6,438 bases of DNA from Treponema sp. (GTDB lineage Bacteria > Spirochaetota > Spirochaetia > Treponematales > Breznakiellaceae): NCBI GenBank assembly GCA_009786675.1, contig WQRP01000088.1, positions 1-6,438 of the forward strand. Direction: 5' to 3'. A model generated the notes under the pieces. The model ran no database searches and was not told where the DNA came from. It was given only the letters and a program-made list of their open reading frames with translations. A program made the translations under genes and the position numbers. Positions 1 through 5,056 of this stretch are shown here, piece after piece (within the stretch, counting starts at the first letter, position 1; each line of letters starts with the position of its first letter).

Positions 1-515
1 TCTTTGTCGCGGGACAATGCCAGGCGTTCATACAGGCTACTGCCGTATTGCCGTTGCAACTGTCGAAACGTCCATTGTTGCCGGGTCGCCTCAATCTCGT
101 AAAAACGGCGTTCCTGTTCGTTTTCCACGCGCATCAAAATAAGATAATGCGACCAACTGAGGGTAAACGGGTACGACCGGCCAAACAGCGCGGGGCTTTT
201 CCGCCCCGCCGATTTCGTAGACATTGTTTGCGAAATTGACGGCAAGTAGGTCAAATAAAACTTTCTTGCGTTCGTAAGCGTGGAAACCGAATATCCCTTG
301 CCGAACCTTTGCTCAAGAAACGTTGACAATTCCTTGAGCAAGCCCCGTCCGTATTCGGCGCGGGTTTTGCCGTCCTGTTCTTCCTCTACAATCATGCGGC
401 CTATTTCGAAATAGGTTACGCACATCGTTAGGTCGGCGGTACGCCCAACGTATGTTCGGGCCTGTTCTATTATCTTTGCCACGCCCTCAAAGAACGCGGA
501 ATCAATGTTCGTCAT
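1..515 (-). CDS. DUF1016/YhcG-family protein, N-terminal part (partial at left edge)
   Basis: Reading the minus strand from ATG at 515 gives 171 codons without a stop, running off the left edge. The protein matches what I know of the DUF1016 N-terminal domain of YhcG-type proteins. Visible blocks are IGRMIVEEEQ (residues 38-47), AEYGRGLLKEL (53-63), FGKGYSVSTL (71-80), LSWSHYLILMRV (119-130), RRFYEIEATRQQW (136-148) and SSLYERLALSRDK (159-171). In this family the helical N-terminal domain, probably for DNA or protein contact, is followed by a PDDEXK nuclease-like domain; that part is outside the window, so catalytic residues cannot be checked. The family is often found near restriction-modification and other accessory genes, and its role is poorly known. 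The start at 515 has only a weak GGTGG ribosome site, but a stop lies in frame at 540-542, so no longer ATG start is available. Base composition is lower in GC (about 51% over 1-480) than in the export genes, which is compatible with transfer. Family assignment is confident; function is not. Confidence 0.88.
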   Translation of the reverse strand, partial: MTNIDSAFFEGVAKIIEQARTYVGRTADLTMCVTYFEIGRMIVEEEQDGKTRAEYGRGLLKELSTFLEQRFGKGYSVSTLTNARKFYLTYLPSISQTMSTKSAGRKSPALFGRSYPFTLSWSHYLILMRVENEQERRFYEIEATRQQWTFRQLQRQYGSSLYERLALSRDK

Positions 516-533
516 GTGCCACCATTCATGGAC

Positions 534-563
534 AGTATATCACGGGCTGAAAAACCGGGGCAA
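534..563 (-). promoter_or_regulatory. Possible sigma70 promoter for the DUF1016 gene
   Basis: On the minus strand TTGCCC (558-563) and TATACT (534-539) are 18 nt apart. The -10 differs from consensus by one base; the -35 is weak. Transcription would begin near 527, leaving a leader of only about 12 nt before ATG 515. The -35 lies inside the terminator stem of the preceding gene. This is a plausible but unproven promoter. Confidence 0.3.
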
Positions 564-583
564 GCTCGCCTTGATCCGGTTTT
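550..583 (-). terminator. Rho-independent terminator after the TPR gene
   Basis: AAAACCGG (551-558) pairs with CCGGTTTT (576-583), and inside that CAAG (561-564) pairs with CTTG (570-573) around a 5-nt loop, with a GG/AT internal mismatch. Read on the minus strand the stem ends in a run of five T (550-554). The structure begins about 22 nt after the TPR stop codon, so it should end that transcript before the DUF1016 gene. The plus strand also carries four T after the stem, so it could work weakly in that direction. Confidence 0.7.
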
Positions 584-605
584 GGTCTATACATTCGGTG
601 GTGTT

Positions 606-1073
606 TTAGCCCTGTCCCCCGCGCACCTTCCGCAATTCTTCCTTTGCAAAGTCGAAATCAGGCTCCAGACTCAAAGCCTTCTCAAAATCCTGAACCGCCT
701 TGATCTTCTGCCCCATCTGCCCGTGCGCCTGTCCTCGGTGGGCGTAGGCCATCGCATAGTCCGGTTTTAGCCTAATCGACTTGCTGAAGTCCCTTATCGC
801 GTTGCCGTATTCCCCATACTCCTGGAACATCGCCCCGCGGATGGCGTAGGCGACATGGTTGTCGGGATCCACGGCGATTGCGTCGTTGAACGCCTTGAAC
901 GCGCTTTCCGGATCGCCATGCCCCTTGTAGGCCACGCCCTGGTTGAGACGGGCGACGGGGCTTTTCGGGTCGAGCCTGACCGCCTCGCTGAATTCCTTTA
1001 TGGCATCGCCGAACATGCCGTCCTTCAGATATGCCATGCCGCGCTTTACGTGGTCGCCGGCGTTCCGGTTCAT
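606..1073 (-). CDS. Tetratricopeptide (TPR) repeat protein, 155 aa
   Basis: This is a small protein made almost wholly of four consecutive 34-residue TPR units at about residues 7-40, 41-74, 75-108 and 109-142, with a short basic tail (143-155). Each unit shows the TPR pattern of small residues and an aromatic at the helix contacts and ends in a D/K/E-P turn (LDPKSPV, VDPDNHV, LKPDYAM, LEPDFDF). TPR arrays form a curved scaffold for protein contacts; no enzymatic domain, signal peptide or membrane segment is visible, so it is probably cytoplasmic and its partner is unknown. The frame is open upstream to an ATG at 1178, but the start at 1073 is chosen for two reasons: an AAGGGGG ribosome site lies 7 nt before it, and the likely promoter -10 at 1123-1128 would lie downstream of the 1178 start. 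It is divergent from the tetR-export cluster and ended by its own terminator, so it need not be part of either neighbour's function. Confidence 0.88.
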   Translation of the reverse strand: MNRNAGDHVKRGMAYLKDGMFGDAIKEFSEAVRLDPKSPVARLNQGVAYKGHGDPESAFKAFNDAIAVDPDNHVAYAIRGAMFQEYGEYGNAIRDFSKSIRLKPDYAMAYAHRGQAHGQMGQKIKAVQDFEKALSLEPDFDFAKEELRKVRGGQG

Positions 1074-1080
1074 TGGCTTT

Positions 1081-1087
1081 CCCCCTT
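1081..1087 (-). promoter_or_regulatory. Ribosome binding site fixing the TPR gene start
   Basis: On the minus strand AAGGGGG lies 7 nt upstream of the ATG at 1071-1073. It supports the 155-residue product over the longer 190-residue reading that begins at 1178. Confidence 0.7.
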
Positions 1088-1122
1088 CGGTTGCAACCCG
1101 GCCGACGGGAACAACCCCAAGC

Positions 1123-1151
1123 ATTATACGGCTTTTCCCGCGTTTTGCAAA
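1123..1151 (-). promoter_or_regulatory. Promoter of the TPR gene
   Basis: A perfect TATAAT (1123-1128, minus strand) is preceded by TTTGCA (1146-1151) at 17 nt, or TTGCAA (1145-1150) at 16 nt. Each -35 candidate matches four of six consensus bases. Transcription would begin near 1116, giving a leader of about 43 nt before ATG 1073. Confidence 0.6.
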
Positions 1152-1224
1152 GTCCCGGGCTTTATGAACAAAAAACATATTTTCGCAATTTTACCCCATC
1201 ACGAAACCGCAACCCGTCCCGCGC

Positions 1225-1263
1225 AAAAAAAGAAAAAAATTCGGCGAATTTCGGGAAATTTCG
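1225..1263. other. A-tract block upstream of the tetR promoter
   Basis: Two runs of seven A (1225-1231 and 1233-1239) are followed by AATTTCG at 1247-1253 and again at 1257-1263, ten bases apart. The tracts recur at roughly helical spacing just upstream of the -35 at 1265. This pattern is typical of bent DNA or an UP-like region that helps RNA polymerase bind. No gene is seen here; the rest of 1152-1224 shows nothing I can identify. Confidence 0.35.
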
Positions 1264-1264
1264 C

Positions 1265-1293
1265 TTGACATGGCTTTGCCGCAAGGGTATAGT
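1265..1293 (+). promoter_or_regulatory. Strong sigma70 promoter of the tetR/export operon
   Basis: TTGACA (1265-1270, exact consensus) and TATAGT (1288-1293, one mismatch) are separated by exactly 17 nt. Transcription should begin near 1300, leaving a leader of about 70 nt before the ATG at 1370. This is the best promoter in the window and the only convincing one I see for the plus-strand genes. Confidence 0.8.
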
Positions 1294-1298
1294 AAATA

Positions 1299-1355
1299 TA
1301 GACGATTCGTACAGTGCATTGCGTCCTACGGACTGCCAATAATACAAATCGTCTA
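1299..1355 (+). repeat. Inverted repeat bracketing the tetR leader
   Basis: TAGACGATT (1299-1307) and AATCGTCTA (1347-1355) are exact reverse complements 39 bases apart. They start at the predicted transcription start and end 2 nt before the GGAGG ribosome site (1358-1362). The enclosed segment has further pairing (GTCC 1323-1326 with GGAC 1330-1333; ATTG 1318-1321 with CAAT 1337-1340). It could be a folded 5' leader, or two half sites for a regulator such as the adjacent TetR protein. The pairing is seen directly; the role is inferred. Confidence 0.45.
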
Positions 1356-1369
1356 ACGGAGGCAAGGGC

Positions 1370-1985
1370 ATGACGATGGAAAACTTTTTCAGGATTCGGG
1401 CGGAAAAGCAGGATCACATAATCAACGCCGGTTTCACGGCGTTCGGAAAGCAGGGCTACAGGAAGGCTTCCATAGGGGACATAGCCAAAAACGCGGGAAC
1501 CACGAAGGGCATGATCACGTACTACTTCGGAAGCAAAAAGAAACCTTTACATATACCTGCTGGAACGCTGCCAGACCAGCCTTCTGGCAAACGTCAGGGA
1601 GCAACTCGGCTCCGGCGTGACGGATTTTTTCGAAAGGTTCAAGTCCATAATGAACCTTCAGTTGGAGGCGATCAGGAAATACCCGGGGATGCTCGCCTTC
1701 GCCAACGGCGCGTATTACGAGACGGAGCCGGAGGTGGCGGACGAGGTGAGGAGAGCCTTCGCCGACGAGGATGCCCTGTTCAGCCATATGCTGATGGACG
1801 GGCTGGACCTTTCCGGGTTCAAGCCGGGCTTCGATCCGGATCTGATCTGCAAATTCATGCTTTGGGCGGGCGAGGGCTTTTCGGCGGAACTGTTCGAGAA
1901 AACGACTTCCGAGGACAGGATCGAGTCCATGGCGGCCGATTTCGAAAAGTGCCTGGACATGATGCGCCGGGCATTCCACAAGTAG
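1370..1985 (+). pseudogene. TetR/AcrR-family transcriptional regulator, frameshifted
   Basis: The first 58 codons from ATG 1370 give a TetR-type DNA-binding domain: a helix around IINAGFTAFGKQGY (residues 17-30), then the helix-turn-helix ASIGDIAKNAGTTKGMITYYFGSKK (33-57). After AAA at 1541-1543 this frame becomes unrelated sequence ending at 2020. The regulator continues in the next frame from CTT at 1545 (LYIYLLERCQTSLLANVREQ...) through TDFFERFKSIMNLQLEAIRK to the stop at 1983-1985. The locus is therefore 616 nt, one base more than a whole number of codons; removing one base near 1541-1548 would give about 204 aa, the normal TetR length. The C-terminal ligand-binding part is otherwise well kept, so the break is recent or a read error in AAAAAGAAACCTTT. 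If real, the protein keeps its DNA-binding helices but loses its dimer and ligand domain. The start at 1370 has GGAGG 7 nt upstream; ATG 1376 is an alternative. It presumably repressed the export genes downstream. Confidence 0.85.
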
Positions 1986-1992
1986 CAAACCT

Positions 1993-2009
1993 TGGAAGCG
2001 ACGCTTCCA
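1993..2009. promoter_or_regulatory. 17-bp perfect palindrome, candidate TetR operator
   Basis: TGGAAGCG-A-CGCTTCCA is a perfect inverted repeat with 8-bp arms about a single central base. It begins 8 nt after the tetR stop and 58 nt before the adaptor start. It lacks a following T run, so it is not a normal terminator. TetR proteins bind as dimers to palindromes of about this size, so an operator is the first choice; an mRNA processing hairpin is the alternative. No matching copy is seen near the tetR promoter. Confidence 0.45.
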
Positions 2010-2023
2010 TAAAACGGTAAAAC

Positions 2024-2038
2024 CCGGGCAAGACCCGG
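2024..2038 (+). other. Small GC hairpin before the adaptor gene
   Basis: CCGGG (2024-2028) and CCCGG (2034-2038) can pair around the loop CAAGA. No T run follows, so it is not an intrinsic terminator. With the palindrome at 1993-2009 it makes two stacked hairpins in the tetR-adaptor spacer, which could protect or pace the mRNA. Confidence 0.3.
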
Positions 2039-2066
2039 CCACATACGTATATGAAGGAGAGACGAC

Positions 2067-3509
2067 ATGTTTGACGAGAACACGAACGAAGCCCGGGAAA
2101 AAAAGGGCGGCAAGGGCAAAATCATTTTTGCGGTGATTCTGACGGCGGTACTGGCGGCCGGCGCGGCGATAGGCTTTCACTTTATCCGGCAGGGAACGAA
2201 CTACCTTGTTACGGACAACGCGAGGGTAACGACCACCCTAATCGCCATAACCGCGCCGGTGCCGGGGACGCTGGAAAGGTTCACGGCCTACGAAGGCCGG
2301 CAGGTACGGACGAACGAGGTGCTGGGCTGGGTGGAAGGCGGCGAGGCGATGAGATCCCCGGTGGACGGGCTGGTGATCCATTCCGTCGCCGTGCAAAATC
2401 AGGTCGTGTCGCCGATGGAGCCCTTGGCGGTTGTCGCCGATGTCAACAATCTTCACGTTATCGCCAACATCGAGGAAACCGACGTTTCAAGGCTGCGGCC
2501 GGGGCAGTCCGTAAGCGTTACGATAGACCCCTTCGGCAGCCGGCAGTTCACCGGGTACGTCGCGGAGATTGGGCAGGTCACGGCGGCGGAGCTTACCGGC
2601 AACGCCATGTTCTTCAACACCGGCGGCACCTTCACCCGGGTAACGCATTTGATTCCGGTAAGGGTCAACATCGTTGACGACGTGAACCTTGACAGCTTCA
2701 TCGGCGTGAACGCCCGCGTTCGTATCTCGCTGCGGCAGCCGGCCGGGGACTTGGTGGCCGTGGCCAGAAACTCGCCCCCCGCCCGTCTCGCCGAAACCTT
2801 CAACGGCATCAGCGCAAGGGGCACGGTGGAGAGCGTCCAAAGAAGGAACGTGTACTCCACGCTGGGGTTCATGGTTGACAGGGTTCACGTCGTGGAGGGA
2901 GACCGCGTGAACGAGGGGCAGGTGCTGGGCGTGTTGGACACCGAGGATCTGCGGATACAGCTTCTGAACGCCGAGGCCGCGCTAAGGATGGCCGAGATCG
3001 GCGTTGCCACGGCGGAGCATAACTACGGAACCATCCGGGGTCTGTACGGCACCGGGGCGATCCCCCGGAACGACCTTTTGCAGTCGGAGTTCGCGCTCCA
3101 GTCGGCGGCGGCGGCAAGGCAACAGGCACAGGCCATGGTCGATTCGACCCGGGTCGCGCTGGAAAGATCGGTGCTTCGCTCGCCGATAGGCGGCACGGTG
3201 ACGGCGGTCATCGCCAGGGAAGGCTCGGTCGGCATGGGGCTTATGTTCGTGGTCGAGGACACCGACAACCTGCGTGTCATGACCAGCTTTCGGGAGTACG
3301 ACCTTGACAGGCTGGCGACCGGCATGGAAGTCGCCATCACCCCGATTGCGGCGGGAAGCTCTGGGTACACCGGGGTGATAAGCCGGATAAACCCGGCCGC
3401 GACCGCCCACTCGCCGGTCGTGGAGTTCGAGGCCGAGGTGCTGGTAACGTCGGCGGACACGAGCCTTCGCATCGGTATGAACACGAGGCTGAACGTAGCG
3501 GTCGATTGA
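2067..3509 (+). CDS. HlyD/EmrA-MacA-type periplasmic adaptor with tandem adaptor modules, 480 aa
   Basis: This is the membrane fusion protein that links an inner-membrane exporter to an outer-membrane TolC channel. A short lysine-rich N-terminus precedes one transmembrane anchor (about residues 19-40), placing the rest in the periplasm. Two adaptor units follow. Module 1 has a complete lipoyl-type domain (about 54-126, halves ITAPVPGTLE and RSPVDGLVIHSV joined by only a few residues) and a beta-barrel-like part (128-222, NLHVIANIEETDVSRLRPGQ), but no coiled-coil hairpin. Module 2 (about 251-480) has a lipoyl half (RGTVESVQRRNV... EGQVLGVLD), an alanine/glutamine-rich helical hairpin (about 292-367), the second lipoyl half (LRSPIGGTVTAVI, 370-382), a barrel (NLRVMTSFREYDLDRLATGM, 401-420) and a membrane-proximal end. 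Most family members have one module in about 350-420 aa. The start is set by AAGGAG 7 nt upstream. It is followed by tolC and an ABC exporter, which fixes its general role; the exported compound is unknown. Confidence 0.9.
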   Translation: MFDENTNEAREKKGGKGKIIFAVILTAVLAAGAAIGFHFIRQGTNYLVTDNARVTTTLIAITAPVPGTLERFTAYEGRQVRTNEVLGWVEGGEAMRSPVDGLVIHSVAVQNQVVSPMEPLAVVADVNNLHVIANIEETDVSRLRPGQSVSVTIDPFGSRQFTGYVAEIGQVTAAELTGNAMFFNTGGTFTRVTHLIPVRVNIVDDVNLDSFIGVNARVRISLRQPAGDLVAVARNSPPARLAETFNGISARGTVESVQRRNVYSTLGFMVDRVHVVEGDRVNEGQVLGVLDTEDLRIQLLNAEAALRMAEIGVATAEHNYGTIRGLYGTGAIPRNDLLQSEFALQSAAAARQQAQAMVDSTRVALERSVLRSPIGGTVTAVIAREGSVGMGLMFVVEDTDNLRVMTSFREYDLDRLATGMEVAITPIAAGSSGYTGVISRINPAATAHSPVVEFEAEVLVTSADTSLRIGMNTRLNVAVD

Positions 3510-3539
3510 CCGACTGATTGATAGACTGACTTATTGACA
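3504..3539 (+). repeat. Degenerate tetranucleotide repeat across the adaptor stop codon
   Basis: Nine consecutive 4-base units read GATT GACC GACT GATT GATA GACT GACT TATT GACA. Eight fit GAYN or GATA, and one (TATT) deviates. The run contains the adaptor stop codon (TGA 3507-3509) and further stops in more than one frame. It may be a worn simple repeat; the units are too diverged for classic slippage-driven switching. Confidence 0.4.
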
Positions 3540-3543
3540 ACAA

Positions 3544-3575
3544 CGGTGCCATGAAAAACTGGCACCGCAATTTTT
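3544..3575 (+). terminator. Rho-independent terminator between adaptor and tolC
   Basis: CGGTGCCA (3544-3551) and TGGCACCG (3560-3567) form a perfect 8-bp stem with an 8-nt loop, followed by CAA and then five T (3571-3575). It lies 34 nt after the adaptor stop and 44 nt before tolC. No convincing new promoter is visible between it and tolC, so it probably acts as a partial stop that lowers tolC and ABC expression relative to the adaptor. Confidence 0.75.
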
Positions 3576-3619
3576 CCCGGTATTCGCAACAGACATTTTG
3601 CACTGGAGGATAGAGATCT

Positions 3620-5041
3620 ATGCGTTCCAACACTATGACTTTAGGCGGAAACGCCCGATACATAAAAACGCTGATAGCGGCGGTAATACTGTCGTTGTCA
3701 AGCGTCACATTATTCGCACGGGAAGAGCCGGCCGGTTCCGTCCCGATGCGGCTTACTCCCGGCGAGGCCGTCGAACTTGCGATCAGGAACAACCTCGCTT
3801 TGGAAGCCTCGCGCATAAGCACCGACGGCGCAAGGCGGGCGGCCAATCTTTCGTGGAACCAGTTTATCCCTTCGGTGGACGTGGGCGGCGCGTTGTTCCG
3901 CCTGAACAACGTCCCCGAGGGAATCGACTTTGGCATTCCGGGCGTACCGCCAATGGGCGGCGGACACCGGTGGGGGCTGGCCGGTTCCGTCTCGGCAAGC
4001 CTAAGCCTCAACCTTGCCATGTTCGCCGACATGGGCAGACTAAGGCTGGACTTCGAAAGGGGGCTGGTCTCATACGGCAAGGCAAGGGCGCAGCTTGAGC
4101 GGGACGTTCGCAAACTCTACCACAACGCACTGCTGTTGCAGGAACACGTCGCGCTTCTTCACGGAAGCCTGGAAACCGCCGAAAGGCAGGTGCAGATCGC
4201 CCAGGCGAATTTCACCGCGGGTCTGGCCTCGGAGCTTACCGTGCTACAGGCGCAGGTCGCAAGGGAAAACATGCGCCCGGTAATCGAACAGGCCGAGGGC
4301 GGACTCCAGCTTCTGATGATGCAGTTCGCGATGTTTCTGGGGCTTCCCCCCTACACCGATTTCGAGCTTGCGCCGATACCGACGGTCATGACCTACCTCC
4401 CCATGGACACGGCGGAGCTTGTCCGCAGAGCCGCCGCCGGGCAACCGGACGTTCAGGCACTGCGACAGGACATACTCGTGATGAACAGCATCCGCAGGTC
4501 GGGAAGGCTCGCCCTGTTCACGCCGACCGTCACCCTCGGCTGGAACGCCGATCCCACCTTCGACGGCGATCCCTGGGAGGACAGTTGGACGGACGGGGAT
4601 CGGTGGAACCAGCAACAGGGGGCGTTCAGCGTTTCCGTGGGGTTCAGGCTGAACGGGCTTCTGCCCTTCGGCGGCGAGCGTCAGGGGCTTCGCGCCCTTG
4701 ACGACCAAATCAGGATCGCCAACATCGGACTGGCGCAGATGATCCGGGGGACGGAAATCGAGATCCACAATCTCGTGCGGACGCTGGAGCGGATCAAGCT
4801 TAGCATGGAGGCACTGGAGCAGACGGTGACGCTGGCCGAGCGTTCCTTCGACCTTACCGAACAGGCGTACCGCGCCGGCGCGGCGGATTTCTTTCAGGTG
4901 CAGAACGCCGAGCTTTCCCTAAGACAGGCGCGGGCGCAACTGAGCGAACAGCAGTTCAACTACCTCAACGGTCTTTTGGATCTCGAATACGCGCTGGGCG
5001 TTCCCTTCGGGACGCTTACTTCCGACGGAAGCGGCGACTAG
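3620..5041 (+). CDS. TolC-family outer-membrane efflux protein, 473 aa
   Basis: This protein should form the trimeric outer-membrane channel and periplasmic tunnel through which the exporter's substrate leaves the cell. A signal peptide is visible (basic start, hydrophobic stretch about residues 18-32, likely cleavage after LFA at 33). The mature part shows the two-fold repeated outer-membrane efflux protein structure. Repeat 1 (about 43-240) begins LTPGEAVELAIRNNLALEASR and carries FTAGLASELTVLQAQV; repeat 2 (about 268-465) carries the matching YRAGAADFFQVQNAELSLRQA. Long heptad-like helices such as ALEQTVTLAERSFDLTEQAY support the coiled-coil barrel. Length is near that of E. coli TolC. A Trp/Asp-rich insert (residues about 310-333, FDGDPWEDSWTDGDRWNQQQ) probably sits at the extracellular strand-loop region. 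No lipobox cysteine is seen after the signal. The start at 3620 has GGAGG 10 nt upstream; ATG 3635 is possible but poorly placed. The stop is 15 nt before the ABC gene, so the two are co-transcribed. Confidence 0.93.
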   Translation: MRSNTMTLGGNARYIKTLIAAVILSLSSVTLFAREEPAGSVPMRLTPGEAVELAIRNNLALEASRISTDGARRAANLSWNQFIPSVDVGGALFRLNNVPEGIDFGIPGVPPMGGGHRWGLAGSVSASLSLNLAMFADMGRLRLDFERGLVSYGKARAQLERDVRKLYHNALLLQEHVALLHGSLETAERQVQIAQANFTAGLASELTVLQAQVARENMRPVIEQAEGGLQLLMMQFAMFLGLPPYTDFELAPIPTVMTYLPMDTAELVRRAAAGQPDVQALRQDILVMNSIRRSGRLALFTPTVTLGWNADPTFDGDPWEDSWTDGDRWNQQQGAFSVSVGFRLNGLLPFGGERQGLRALDDQIRIANIGLAQMIRGTEIEIHNLVRTLERIKLSMEALEQTVTLAERSFDLTEQAYRAGAADFFQVQNAELSLRQARAQLSEQQFNYLNGLLDLEYALGVPFGTLTSDGSGD

Positions 5042-5056
5042 CGGCGGAGGCGAAAC

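Noticed and set aside
1534..1543. Programmed frameshift at the A-rich stretch CAAAAAGAAA in tetR.
   Set aside because: The resemblance is to a -1 slippery site (A AAA AAG), but the second half of the protein needs a +1 shift. There is also no CCC-type or stop-codon +1 signal, so a plain indel or read error is simpler.
1992..2053. A separate promoter for the adaptor gene (TTGGAA at 1992, TATATG at 2048).
   Set aside because: Neither element has a partner at 16-18 nt; read-through from the tetR promoter explains expression.
1515..2180. Long minus-strand open frames opposite tetR and the start of the adaptor gene.
   Set aside because: They are antisense shadows in GC-rich coding DNA, lack family features and good ribosome sites, and overlap well-supported genes.
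3534..3562. TTGACA at 3534-3539 as a promoter for tolC.
   Set aside because: No -10-like hexamer lies 16-18 nt downstream, and the transcript would run straight into the terminator hairpin.
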